Source of the DNA: Pseudomonadales bacterium
Lineage (GTDB): Bacteria; Pseudomonadota; Gammaproteobacteria; Pseudomonadales; UBA5518
Length of the DNA stretch: 64,000 bases
Reading direction: 5' to 3'
Assembly: GCA_024234165.1 (NCBI GenBank)
Contig: JACKOP010000003.1
Span: 62,001 to 126,000, forward strand
This document shows, one piece after another, positions 19,063 through 27,363 of the stretch. The first letter of the stretch is position 1; every line of letters starts with the position of its first letter. The notes under the pieces were generated by a model. It had not been told where the DNA came from. It made no database searches and saw only the letters and a program-made list of their open reading frames with translations. A program made the translations under genes and the position numbers.

Positions 19063-19502
19063 TGAAAACACCCCGACACCTGGTTCCGCTGCTGGCACTC
19101 ACACTCGGCGCAATGTCTCTGCTATCGGCATCGACCGCGCGTGCCGAGACACGCCGGTTCGGCGCCTTCGAAGTGCACTACAGCGCGTTCACCAGCAGCT
19201 TTCTGCAACCCGGCATCGCCGCAGCCTACGGAATCGTGCGCGGGCGTGACCGTGCCGTGCTGAACGTCGCAGTTCGCAATGCGGCAGGCAGCATGGAGGC
19301 GCAGCTCACCGGCACGCGCGGCGATCTGATCCGCAAGGAGCAACTGGCATTTCGCGCGATCCGCGAAGACGGCGCGATCTACTACATCGCCGAGTTCGGC
19401 TTCACCAGCGGCGAGACGCTGTATTTCGACCTAGTCATCACCCTGGCCGGTGAAGCCACTCCCCTGCAACTCAAGTTCAGCCAGGCACTGCATGCCGACT
19501 GA
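19062..19502 (+). CDS. Periplasmic DUF4426 protein
   Basis: A 146-residue exported protein: a signal peptide of about 28 residues (LVPLLALTLGAMSLL, cleavage after ARA) and a DUF4426 domain (FEVHYSAFTSSFLQPGIAAAYGI, GEATPLQLKFSQ). Function is unknown. The start codon shares a base with the metW stop and its own 3' end overlaps rdgB by 11 bp. The same metW-DUF4426-rdgB order occurs in Pseudomonas, so the position is conserved although the role is not understood. Confidence 0.85.
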   Translation: MKTPRHLVPLLALTLGAMSLLSASTARAETRRFGAFEVHYSAFTSSFLQPGIAAAYGIVRGRDRAVLNVAVRNAAGSMEAQLTGTRGDLIRKEQLAFRAIREDGAIYYIAEFGFTSGETLYFDLVITLAGEATPLQLKFSQALHAD

Positions 19503-20103
19503 ATCAATTCGCGAGCTGGTGATAGCCACCGGGAATGCAGGCAAGCTCGCCGAACTGCAGGCACTGCTCGCACCGGCTGGAATCCGCGTGCGTGCGCAGA
19601 GCGAATTCGCCGTCAGGCCAATCGCGGAAACCGGGGCCAGCTTCGTCGAGAACGCAATCCTGAAGGCACGCCACGCCAGCGTGTGCAGTGGCTTGCCTGC
19701 ACTTGCCGACGACTCCGGCCTCGTCGTCGACGCTCTGGGCGGGAAACCAGGCGTGCACTCGGCACGCTACGCCGGAGAAGGAGCCAGCGATGCTGCCAAC
19801 AACCGCAAGCTGCTGGCGGCGCTTCGCGACGTACCCACGTCGCAACGCGGTGCGCGATTCCACTGCGTACTGGCACTGTTGCGCCACCCGGCAGACCCGG
19901 TGCCGCTGATCTGCGGTGGCGCCTGGGAAGGCAGGATCGCCACTGCAGGCGCTGGCGCCGGCGGTTTCGGCTACGACCCGCTGTTCGTGCCGGTCGGTGA
20001 ATCCGTCACCGCAGCCGAACTGCCACGCGAGACGAAGAATCGCCTGAGCCACCGCGCCCAGGCACTGGCGGCGCTGCTGCTGGCGCTCGCAACCGGATGC
20101 TGA
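19492..20103 (+). CDS. rdgB: RdgB, dITP/XTP pyrophosphatase
   Basis: A Ham1-family nucleotide pyrophosphatase of 203 residues that hydrolyses dITP, ITP and XTP to keep deaminated purines out of DNA. Signatures are ATGNAGKLAEL (residues 11-21), the metal site ALADDSGLVVDAL and GGFGYDPLFVP. It overlaps the genes on both sides (11 bp with the DUF4426 gene, 7 bp with hemW), so translation is probably coupled. Confidence 0.96.
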   Translation: MPTESIRELVIATGNAGKLAELQALLAPAGIRVRAQSEFAVRPIAETGASFVENAILKARHASVCSGLPALADDSGLVVDALGGKPGVHSARYAGEGASDAANNRKLLAALRDVPTSQRGARFHCVLALLRHPADPVPLICGGAWEGRIATAGAGAGGFGYDPLFVPVGESVTAAELPRETKNRLSHRAQALAALLLALATGC

Positions 20104-21236
20104 TCACGCCGCCACTCACGCTCTATATCCACCTGCCATGGTGCGAGCGCAAATGCCCTTACTGCGACTTCAATTCGCACGCGGTGCGTGAAGAAGCACC
20201 GTTCGCGGCCTATGTACAACGCCTGTTGCAGGATCTGGAGTTGGAGCTGGCTGGCGTAGCGGGCCGCGAACTGCAATCGATCTTCATCGGCGGCGGCACG
20301 CCGAGCCTGTGCCCGGATCCGCTGATCGCGACACTGCTCGCCGGCGTACGCGCGCGCATGGCGCTGGCGGCAGATGCGGAAATCACGCTGGAGGCAAATC
20401 CCGGCAGCGCCGACGCCAGGCGGTTCGCCGGCTATAGGGCGGCCGGCGTGAACCGGCTCTCGATCGGGGTGCAGAGCTTCGACGACACGAGTCTGGCCGC
20501 GCTGGGACGCGTACACGACGCGCGTGGTGCGCACGCAGCGATCACGGCGGCGCGTGCAGCCGGATTCGACGCACTGAACCTCGACCTGATGCACGGGCTG
20601 CCCGGCCAGACAAACGCCATGGCGATGGCGGATCTTGCTGTCGCGCTGGCACACGCACCGGAGCACCTGTCGTGGTACCAGCTCACGCTGGAGCCAAACA
20701 CGGTCTTCCATCGCCATCCGCCGCGACTGCCGAGCGAGGACGCACTGGCGGAAATCCAGGAACACGGCGAGCGGCTGCTCGTTGCAGCCGGGTACACGCG
20801 TTACGAAGTGTCGGCGTGGGCACGTCCCGGATTTCGCTGCCGCCACAACCTGAACTATTGGCATTTCGGTGACTACCTCGGGATCGGCGCCGGCGCACAC
20901 GGCAAGCTCAGTCTGGGCAAGCCAGCGCGCGTGGTACGCACCCGGCGTACGCGCTCGCCTGCCGACTACCTCGCCGGCAGCGTGCAAGCAAACCGTATCC
21001 AGGAAACCGTGGAACCGGCGCAACTCGTGCTCGAGTTCCTGATGAATGCGCTGCGCCTGCCCGACGGCACCACGGTCACGGAATTCGAGGCGCGCACGGG
21101 ACTTGCGTTGGCGGTGATCGCGGATCGTATCGATGGACTTGTCGCCCGTGGCCTGCTGCGTGACGAACCCGAACGCCTGGCGACGACGGCGACCGGCTTC
21201 CGCTATCTGGACTCGGTGCTCACCGAATTCATCTGA
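20097..21236 (+). CDS. hemW: HemW, radical-SAM heme chaperone
   Basis: A 379-residue radical SAM protein. Cysteines 16, 20 and 23 (CERKCPYC) form the CX3CX2C iron-sulfur site; the family lacks oxygen-independent coproporphyrinogen oxidase activity and binds heme instead. Segments GGGTPSLC, NPGSADARRFAGYR, GVNRLSIGVQSFDD and YWHFGDYLGIGAGAHGK confirm HemW. It begins inside the end of rdgB. Its 3' end overlaps the 3' end of trmB, on the opposite strand, by 34 bp. Confidence 0.95.
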   Translation: MLITPPLTLYIHLPWCERKCPYCDFNSHAVREEAPFAAYVQRLLQDLELELAGVAGRELQSIFIGGGTPSLCPDPLIATLLAGVRARMALAADAEITLEANPGSADARRFAGYRAAGVNRLSIGVQSFDDTSLAALGRVHDARGAHAAITAARAAGFDALNLDLMHGLPGQTNAMAMADLAVALAHAPEHLSWYQLTLEPNTVFHRHPPRLPSEDALAEIQEHGERLLVAAGYTRYEVSAWARPGFRCRHNLNYWHFGDYLGIGAGAHGKLSLGKPARVVRTRRTRSPADYLAGSVQANRIQETVEPAQLVLEFLMNALRLPDGTTVTEFEARTGLALAVIADRIDGLVARGLLRDEPERLATTATGFRYLDSVLTEFI

Positions 21237-21955
21237 GCACTCGAATCCGTTGTGGTCTTGCTGAACAGCAGATCACGCACCTCGTGTCCGAGGCGCAGCC
21301 CCCGCACCTCGAAACGCGTCTGCGGGCGCGTCTGCGGGCGCGGTGCAAAACAGCCTGCGTCAGCGAGGTTCCGCCACCCGGGCGCCGCCTCGATCACTTC
21401 AAGCATCTGCTGCGCGTAGTCCTCCCAATCGGTTGCGAGGTGGAAGATGCCACCTGGCTTCAGCTTGCGCTGCACCAGCCCGACGAACGCCGGCTGCACG
21501 AGGCGACGCTTGTGGTGACGCTTCTTGTGCCAGGGATCGGGGAAAAACAGCAGTAGCGCATCGAGCGCTGCGTCGGGGATGCAGTGCTCCAGGATCTCCA
21601 CCGCATCGTGGCAGTAGACCCGCAGGTTGGTGAGCCCTTGCTCCTCCGCCAGCGCAAGCAACTTGCCTACACCAGGGCGGTGCACCTCGATGCCGATGAA
21701 GCCGTTGCCGGGATCACGTGCTGCAAGCTCCGCCAGGGTATGACCCATGCCGAAACCGATCTCGACGACCAGACGGGTACTGCCAGGGAACAGGCTGGGC
21801 GGGTCGAGCATCCCCGCCGCAGGGTCCAGGCCGTATTGCGCCCACAGTCGCTCGAACGCTGCACGCTGTGCCGGCGTGAAACGTCCCTGCCGGCGTACGA
21901 AGCTGCGGATCGTGCGCTGTGAGCGTGCACTACCGCCGTTGTCTGCGTGGCTCAC
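21203..21955 (-). CDS. trmB: TrmB, tRNA (guanine-N7-)-methyltransferase
   Basis: SAM-dependent enzyme of 250 residues that makes m7G46 in t[19 protein letters not shown] is the SAM site; [21 protein letters not shown] is the family signature. It starts at a GTG that overlaps the rpoH stop (GTGA). A 12-bp unit is repeated in tandem at 21315-21338, adding a second RPQT to the C-terminal third. The final residues run past the hemW stop codon, giving a convergent overlap. Confidence 0.95.
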   Translation of the reverse strand: MSHADNGGSARSQRTIRSFVRRQGRFTPAQRAAFERLWAQYGLDPAAGMLDPPSLFPGSTRLVVEIGFGMGHTLAELAARDPGNGFIGIEVHRPGVGKLLALAEEQGLTNLRVYCHDAVEILEHCIPDAALDALLLFFPDPWHKKRHHKRRLVQPAFVGLVQRKLKPGGIFHLATDWEDYAQQMLEVIEAAPGWRNLADAGCFAPRPQTRPQTRFEVRGLRLGHEVRDLLFSKTTTDSSAQMNSVSTESR

Positions 21956-22806
21956 GCACTCATCGCAGCACGCAGCTTGCCGAGTGCGGCCTGCTCGAGC
22001 TGACGGATACGCTCGGCGGACACTCCGAAGCGGGCGGCCAGCTCATGCAGGGTGGCCTTGTCCTCGACCAGCCAGCGCCGCTGCACGATCTCGCGGCTGC
22101 GCTCGTCGAGCGTCGCGACAGCGTGCGCGAGCTGCTCATGGCTGCTCGCCTCCCAGTCGCTGTCCTCGAGTACCCGCTGGGGATCGAAACGCCGATCCTC
22201 GAGGTAGTGTACCGGCGCGAACCGGGCCGTTTCGTCGTCTTCATCCGTGTCGGCATCGAAAGCGACATCAGCCGCACTCAGCCGTCCTTCCATGCGGCGC
22301 ACTTCCGCAACCTCGACGCCAAGATCACGCGCCACCGCCGCTGCCTCATCGTTGTTCAGCCAGCCGAGGCTCTTCTTCACGCTGCGCAGATTGAAGAACA
22401 GCTTGCGCTGCGCCTTGGTCGTGGCGACCTTCACGATCCGCCAGTTGCGCAGGATGTATTCGTGCATCTCGGCCTTGATCCAGTGCACCGCAAAAGACAC
22501 GAGCCGCACGCCCTTTTCCGGATTGAAGCGACGCACGGCCTTCATCAACCCGACGTTGCCTTCCTGCACCAGATCCGCCAGCGGCAGGCCATAGCCTGAA
22601 TACGAACGTGCGATATGGACGACAAACCGCAGGTGAGCAAGCACCAACTCACGAGCCGCCGTCAGCTCGTCGCGGTAATACAGCGCTTCGGCGAGATCGC
22701 GCTCACGCTCTGCGCTCAGTATCGGAAACGCGTTCACCGCCTGGATGTACGCGTTGATGTTGCCGCCCGGGCTCAGCGCCAGCATCGGCTGCAATTCCCT
22801 GCTCAT
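21952..22806 (-). CDS. rpoH: RpoH, heat-shock sigma factor sigma-32
   Basis: A 284-residue alternative sigma factor that directs transcription of chaperone and protease genes. Regions 2 and 4 are complete, and the RpoH-specific QRKLFFNLR box lies near residue 137. The ATG at 22806 follows GAGGAGG with 7 bp spacing. A perfect CIRCE operator sits 31 bp upstream, so transcription is probably repressed by HrcA as well as governed by usual sigma-32 controls. In Pseudomonas the ftsE and ftsX genes lie between ftsY and rpoH; here they are absent. trmB is coupled downstream. Confidence 0.97.
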   Translation of the reverse strand: MSRELQPMLALSPGGNINAYIQAVNAFPILSAERERDLAEALYYRDELTAARELVLAHLRFVVHIARSYSGYGLPLADLVQEGNVGLMKAVRRFNPEKGVRLVSFAVHWIKAEMHEYILRNWRIVKVATTKAQRKLFFNLRSVKKSLGWLNNDEAAAVARDLGVEVAEVRRMEGRLSAADVAFDADTDEDDETARFAPVHYLEDRRFDPQRVLEDSDWEASSHEQLAHAVATLDERSREIVQRRWLVEDKATLHELAARFGVSAERIRQLEQAALGKLRAAMSA

Positions 22807-22836
22807 CGGTTCGCCTCCTCATCATGGCGACTCATC

Positions 22837-22863
22837 TTAGCACTCGGCTCCTTTGAGTGCTAA
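22837..22863 (-). promoter_or_regulatory. CIRCE operator (HrcA binding site) upstream of rpoH
   Basis: TTAGCACTC, nine bases, then GAGTGCTAA: both arms match the CIRCE consensus exactly. HrcA, a heat-shock repressor whose activity depends on GroEL, binds this element. It lies between the ftsY stop (22902) and the rpoH start (22806), 31 bp upstream of rpoH. TTAGCA in one arm and TAAGAT at the edge of the other are 18 bp apart and could be a weak promoter within the operator, but that is speculative. No hrcA gene is in the window. Confidence 0.9.
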
Positions 22864-22901
22864 GCGCAGCAAAAATTCCCCTCCGATACGGGCAACGGCG
22901 T

Positions 22902-24005
22902 TCAGGCACCTTCGTCGGCGAACAGCGCCTCGACGAAATCGCGTGCGTCGAACTCACGCAGATCCTCGGCAGTCTCGCCGACGCCGACGTAGCGGATCGG
23001 CAGGCCGAGTTCGCGCGCCACTGAAAACACGATGCCACCCTTGGCGGTGCCATCGAGCTTGGTCAACGCCACACCGCTCACCCCGACCGCCTCGCGAAAG
23101 CTGCGCGCCTGCGCCAGACCGTTCTGACCGGTGCCGGCATCGAGCACCAGCAGCACTTCATGCGGCGCCGAAGGATCCAGCTTCTGCATCACTCGCACGA
23201 TCTTGCGCAGCTCCTCCATCAGATTGCTCTTCACATGCAGGCGCCCGGCCGTATCGGCCAGCAACACATCGCAACCACGCGCACGCGCCGACTGCAGCGC
23301 ATCGAAGATCACCGAGGCTGCGTCCGAACCGCTTTTCTGTGCGATCACAGGCACACCGTGGCGCTCGCCCCAGACCTGCAACTGCTCGACGGCGGCGGCA
23401 CGAAAGGTGTCGCCGGCTGCCAGCATCACACTGTGCCCCTGCGCCTGGAAGCGGCGCGCCAGCTTGCCGATCGTCGTCGTTTTGCCTGCACCGTTGACAC
23501 CCACCATCAGGACCACGAACGGCTTGCGCGTCGTGTCGATGGCCAGCGGCACACTCGCCGGCGTCAACACGTCGACCAACTGCGCCTTCAGTGCCCGGTA
23601 CAGCGCCTGCGGGTCGTCGAGCTCCTTGCGTCGTATCCGCTCGGTCAGGCCGTCGATGATCACGCGCACGGTCGACATGCCGACGTCGGCCAGCAGCAAA
23701 CGCGTCTCGAGCTCCTCGAGCAGATCCTCATCCAGCTCCTTGCGCCCGAGCAACAGAGTGCCAAGCCCGCCGGAAAGTGCACGCCGGGTCTTGTCGAGCC
23801 CGCTGCGCAGGCGCGTCAGCCAGCCCGGGCGGGAAGTTCCGATAGCGGCGGCGTTGTCCGGCACGCTCGTCGTCGCCTCCGCAGCCGGAGACGGGGGCGC
23901 GGACGGAGCCTGTACGAGCGCCTCGGCGGAGATCGCGCTCGCGTCGGCCAGCTGCGCCTCCGACTCCGTATCCTGCGCCTTCTTGCGGCTGAAGATCCTG
24001 AGCAC
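22902..24005 (-). CDS. ftsY: FtsY, signal recognition particle receptor
   Basis: GTPase of 367 residues that docks SRP-ribosome complexes at the inner membrane. An acidic, Ala-rich N-terminal region (about 70 residues) precedes the N domain and the GTPase domain with GVNGAGKTTTIGKLA, DTFRAAAVEQL, LLADTAGR and TKLDGTAKGG. The start is taken at the GTG at 24005 (LRIFSRKKAQD); GTGs at 24017 and 24020 are alternatives. A longer frame upstream would overlap rsmD and its promoter region. Divergent from rsmD, as in many gammaproteobacteria. Confidence 0.93.
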   Translation of the reverse strand: MLRIFSRKKAQDTESEAQLADASAISAEALVQAPSAPPSPAAEATTSVPDNAAAIGTSRPGWLTRLRSGLDKTRRALSGGLGTLLLGRKELDEDLLEELETRLLLADVGMSTVRVIIDGLTERIRRKELDDPQALYRALKAQLVDVLTPASVPLAIDTTRKPFVVLMVGVNGAGKTTTIGKLARRFQAQGHSVMLAAGDTFRAAAVEQLQVWGERHGVPVIAQKSGSDAASVIFDALQSARARGCDVLLADTAGRLHVKSNLMEELRKIVRVMQKLDPSAPHEVLLVLDAGTGQNGLAQARSFREAVGVSGVALTKLDGTAKGGIVFSVARELGLPIRYVGVGETAEDLREFDARDFVEALFADEGA

Positions 24006-24038
24006 GGTTCGAGTCACCACACGGGGAGGGGGTGGGCG

Positions 24039-24044
24039 ATTATA
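24039..24044 (-). promoter_or_regulatory. Probable -10 box of the ftsY promoter
   Basis: On the minus strand this reads TATAAT, followed by CGC, and lies 33 bp before the ftsY GTG. No good -35 is found at 16-18 bp. Its location supports an ftsY start at or downstream of 24020. The same TATAATCGC word occurs before pyrE and rph. Confidence 0.35.
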
Positions 24045-24095
24045 CGGTATCCTTCGCACCCATCCTGCCGCAGCCACTACATCCACTGCCACCCC

Positions 24096-24677
24096 ATGCC
24101 ACGACGCCCCTCGCGCGCCCCAGCACTCAGCGAACTGCGCATCATTGGCGGTCGCTGGCGCGGACGCCGGATCGCCTTCCACGCCATTGAGGGGGTGCGG
24201 CCAACACCGGACCGCGTGCGCGAAACGCTGTTCAACTGGCTGCAGCCCGTACTTCCCGGCAGTCGTTGCCTGGACTTGTTCTGCGGCAGCGGGGCACTGG
24301 CGATCGAGGCACTGTCGCGCGGGGCCGCAAGCGTGACCCTGCTTGACACATCGGCGGCGGTCCTGCGCGATGTTGCCCAGAATCTGCGCCGCCTCGACGC
24401 CACCGGTGCCGAGCTGGTGCGCGCCGACGCACTCGAATGGCTACGCGTGGGGAAGGGGACGGGCTGGAATATCGTGTTCCTGGATCCACCGTTCGGTCGG
24501 GCGATCATTGCAGCCTGTCTGCCGCTGCTCGCGGCCCCCGGAGTGCTGGCGCCAGCAGCCCGCGTATATGTGGAATCGGCCATCGACGAGCCCGCACCCG
24601 AACTGCCAACAGGCTGGATGCTGCACCGCGAAAAAACTGCCGGCCAGGTCAGCTACCGCTTGCTGATGGCGCCCTAG
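24096..24677 (+). CDS. rsmD: RsmD, 16S rRNA (guanine966-N2)-methyltransferase
   Basis: A 193-residue SAM-dependent rRNA methyltransferase acting on the small ribosomal subunit. LRIIGGRWRGRRI (residues 14-26), GVRPTPDRVRETLFNWL, the SAM site CLDLFCGSGALAIEAL and the catalytic LDPPFG are present. It starts 90 bp from ftsY in the opposite direction. A gap of 124 bp follows before coaD. Confidence 0.95.
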   Translation: MPRRPSRAPALSELRIIGGRWRGRRIAFHAIEGVRPTPDRVRETLFNWLQPVLPGSRCLDLFCGSGALAIEALSRGAASVTLLDTSAAVLRDVAQNLRRLDATGAELVRADALEWLRVGKGTGWNIVFLDPPFGRAIIAACLPLLAAPGVLAPAARVYVESAIDEPAPELPTGWMLHREKTAGQVSYRLLMAP

Positions 24678-24739
24678 CGTCGAGCGTTGGAGACCGCGAC
24701 CAGACACGGCCCCCGTGAAGATGACACCCAAAGATGAAT

Positions 24740-25287
<548 letters not shown>

Positions 25288-25326
25288 GCCACGCAGCGAA
25301 ACAGGATTGCCTGCCACGCAGCCAGT

Positions 25327-25647
25327 TCATTCCCGGTCGCGTGGCTTCGCTGTGCTGGCACGACAACCAAGGCAGCGCGCGAAGGTCTGGCGCGCGGGTC
25401 CTGCAACGAGCACCTCCGCAGCCTGATGGGTGTTGCCACCGGAGGCGGTGAACGGCAGCGAAACCAGGAATGCGGCCGTCCCGGCAACGGTGGTGACCAG
25501 CAACAGCGGTCGTGCGACCAGCAGATCCCCGGTCATGGCCATGAAACCCGGGTCCTCTTCTACAGGTTGCGCATCGGCATACCAGGGGGCGAGCAGCGCC
25601 AGCCCGAGAGCGGCAACCGCAAGCCGCGCCGTGATCGCATTTTTCAT
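25327..25647 (-). CDS. Conserved small exported or membrane protein of unknown function
   Basis: A 106-residue protein with an N-terminal signal-like helix (about residues 5-25, RLAVAALGLALLAPW) ending near ADAQ, and a second hydrophobic stretch (about 42-62, LLLVTTVAGTAAFLVSLPF). MTGDLLVARPL and the GNTHQAAEVLVAGPARQTF segment resemble a widespread proteobacterial family of unknown role. The C-terminal 15 residues, with two cysteines (RCLGC), look less conserved. ATG at 25647 has GGAG 6 bp upstream. It stands alone, convergent with coaD. Confidence 0.7.
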   Translation of the reverse strand: MKNAITARLAVAALGLALLAPWYADAQPVEEDPGFMAMTGDLLVARPLLLVTTVAGTAAFLVSLPFTASGGNTHQAAEVLVAGPARQTFARCLGCRASTAKPRDRE

Positions 25648-25744
25648 GGGCGTCTCCAAATAGGGTGAAGGATCGACAATGCCGTGCACGCATCACGCGG
25701 CGAAGCGTACGGACAGGATAGACCGTTTATGTACGGAGCGCTTC

Positions 25745-25897
25745 AGAGGCCGCAGCAAAACATCACGAGGCGTGCGACGACGCCTTCGCAGCGGGAGACG
25801 TGGCCGCAGCCGGGATGCATTTACGGCGTCCCACCGGTGCAAAGCGTTGTCACACGCAGCTCATGTAAATGCTGGACGGGCTTTTGCGACAGCCTCT
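25745..25897. repeat. Intergenic inverted-repeat element, 153 bp
   Basis: The left end AGAGGCCGCAGCAAAA (25745-25760) is an imperfect inverted copy of the right end TTTTGCGACAGCCTCT (25882-25897), 13 of 16 bases. The right end is identical to bases 2-17 of the window. The last 48 bases align with the last 47 of the element at 59233-59312 at roughly two thirds identity. It ends exactly at the mutM stop codon. It encodes nothing and resembles a MITE or REP-type sequence. Confidence 0.6.
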
Positions 25898-26716
25898 TCA
25901 GCGCTGGCAGCGCGGACAGTAGAAGGTGCTGCGCTGGGCATGGCGCAGCATGCGGATCGGCGTGCCACAGCGAACACACGGCTGCGCGGCGCGCCCGTAC
26001 ACGCCGAGTTCGAGCCCGAAGTACCCCGGTGTACCGTCACCATCGACATAATCACGCAGTGTCGTACCACCACGCGCGAGCGCTGCCTCGAGCACCGCAC
26101 GTACGCTCGTTGCCAGCGTGAGGTAGCGCGCGAGCGCGATCTTCCCGGCCGCGCAGCGTGGGTCGATGCCGGCACGAAACAGCGCCTCGTTTGCATAGAT
26201 ATTGCCGACTCCGACCACGACCCCGGCGTCCATCAGCAACTGCTTCACGCTGCTGCGCCGCCCACGCGAACGCCGGAACAGGTACGCACCGTCGAAGTCC
26301 GCTCCCAATGGCTCTGGACCGAGTCCGGCGAGCAGAGGGTGCTTGCTCGCCTCCTCGCCCACCCAGAGCACGGCGCCGAAACGGCGCGGATCGTGATAAC
26401 GCAGCAGGCTGCCATCGTCCCAGCACCATTCCAGGTGATCGTGCTTGCGACAAGGTTCTGCAGGAGAAGTAAGCACACGCAAACTCCCGGACATCCCGAG
26501 ATGCACGAGCAGTGTGCCGCCGGTGAACCGAAATAACAGGTATTTGCCGCGCCGATCGATCGCCAGCAGCGACTGCCCATCCAGCAGCGCGGCCAGCCGG
26601 GGAGTCACCGGCCAGCGCAGACGGCTTTCGCGCACCGTCACTGCGGCAATACGCCGTCCCTGCAGCCGCGACAGGATGCCCCGTCGTGTCGTCTCTACCT
26701 CGGGCAGCTCCGGCAC
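25898..26716 (-). CDS. mutM: MutM (Fpg), formamidopyrimidine-DNA glycosylase
   Basis: Bifunctional repair glycosylase/AP lyase of 272 residues that removes 8-oxoguanine and formamidopyrimidines. The catalytic PELPEVE start, RRGKYL (the Lys57 region), YHDPRRFG and the C-terminal zinc finger (CVRC and CPRC) are complete. It starts at a GTG, which makes the required Met-Pro; Pro2 is the nucleophile. Its stop touches the inverted-repeat element. In Pseudomonas it belongs to the coaD neighbourhood. Confidence 0.96.
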   Translation of the reverse strand: MPELPEVETTRRGILSRLQGRRIAAVTVRESRLRWPVTPRLAALLDGQSLLAIDRRGKYLLFRFTGGTLLVHLGMSGSLRVLTSPAEPCRKHDHLEWCWDDGSLLRYHDPRRFGAVLWVGEEASKHPLLAGLGPEPLGADFDGAYLFRRSRGRRSSVKQLLMDAGVVVGVGNIYANEALFRAGIDPRCAAGKIALARYLTLATSVRAVLEAALARGGTTLRDYVDGDGTPGYFGLELGVYGRAAQPCVRCGTPIRMLRHAQRSTFYCPRCQR

Positions 26717-26767
26717 GCCACGTGCTCAGTCGTCACGCAGGCGCCAGGAAATGCACCCGGCGAAGAC

Positions 26768-26792
26768 AAAAAACCCGGCCGCAGCCGGGTTC
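26768..26792 (-). terminator. Rho-independent terminator of rpmB-rpmG
   Basis: On the minus strand AACCCGGC, a four-base loop, GCCGGGTT and a run of T follow the rpmG stop by about 20 bp. This is the clearest intrinsic terminator in the window and lies between rpmG and mutM, which are on the same strand, so mutM needs its own promoter or read-through. Confidence 0.85.
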
Positions 26793-26811
26793 TTGCTCGC
26801 GCGATCCGCGC

Positions 26812-26967
26812 TCACTTGATCTTGGCTTCCTTGTACGCCACGTGCTTGCGCACGACCGGATCGTACTTCTTGAACTCCAGCTTGTCGGGCGTGGTGCGCT
26901 TGTTCTTGTCGGTCGTGTAGAAGTGCCCAGTGCCGGCACTGGATACGAGCTTGATCTTGTCACGCAT
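26812..26967 (-). CDS. rpmG: 50S ribosomal protein L33
   Basis: A 51-residue ribosomal protein. The translation begins [17 protein letters not shown] and contains [13 protein letters not shown], the bL33 signature. It has no cysteines, so it is the zinc-free (C-minus) form. It follows rpmB after 25 bp and ends at a strong terminator. The two genes form the usual rpmB-rpmG pair. Confidence 0.96.
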   Translation of the reverse strand: MRDKIKLVSSAGTGHFYTTDKNKRTTPDKLEFKKYDPVVRKHVAYKEAKIK

Positions 26968-26992
26968 GGCTATGGTTGCTCCCGGTGTTGCT

Positions 26993-27229
26993 TCAGATAC
27001 GCTCGCCGCGCCCGCGCAGCTCGGCGATCACGCTGTCTATACCCTTCTTGTCGATGATCCGCATGCCCTTGGCCGATATGCGCAGGGTCACGAAGCGCTT
27101 CTCCGCCTCGACCCAGAACCGGTGCTTGTGCAGGTTCGGTTCGAAACGGCGCTTCGTCTTGTTGTTGGCATGAGATACGTTGTTCCCGACCGCTGGACGC
27201 TTCCCGGTTACCTGACACACCTTGGACAT
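26993..27229 (-). CDS. rpmB: 50S ribosomal protein L28
   Basis: A 78-residue ribosomal protein bL28, the standard length. It starts [12 protein letters not shown] at the ATG at 27229 and has [16 protein letters not shown] and [20 protein letters not shown] longer open frame upstream is excluded because it covers the promoter. First gene of the rpmB-rpmG operon. Confidence 0.97.
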   Translation of the reverse strand: MSKVCQVTGKRPAVGNNVSHANNKTKRRFEPNLHKHRFWVEAEKRFVTLRISAKGMRIIDKKGIDSVIAELRGRGERI

Positions 27230-27302
27230 CGATGGAGCCTCACGAAGAATTTGTCTCGGTGCACACACACGCTGCCGGCGCGCCTGCCCGAAAGAGCGCG
27301 AC

Positions 27303-27331
27303 TTTATATCAGAAGCTCCCGGGGCAGACAA
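27303..27331 (-). promoter_or_regulatory. Sigma-70 promoter of the rpmB-rpmG operon
   Basis: On the minus strand TTGTCT (27326-27331), a 17-bp spacer and TATAAA (27303-27308) lie 73 bp upstream of rpmB. Both boxes and the spacing are good, making it the best -35/-10 pair in the window. GC-rich sequence just after the -10 would fit growth-rate control, but this is inference. Confidence 0.7.
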
Positions 27332-27363
27332 GGCAGGTGCCGTGATCAGGTATTTTTGCGCCC

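Noticed and set aside
22807..22863. RNA thermometer in the rpoH leader
   Set aside because: The palindrome could fold as RNA, but its exact CIRCE form and spacing point to a DNA operator; the leader between CIRCE and the ATG is too short for an E. coli-type thermosensor, whose structure lies in the coding region.
25288..25400. Possible terminator between coaD and the small exported gene (CAGCGAA...TTCGCTG)
   Set aside because: The arms are far apart with mismatches and there is no T-run; not a convincing hairpin terminator.
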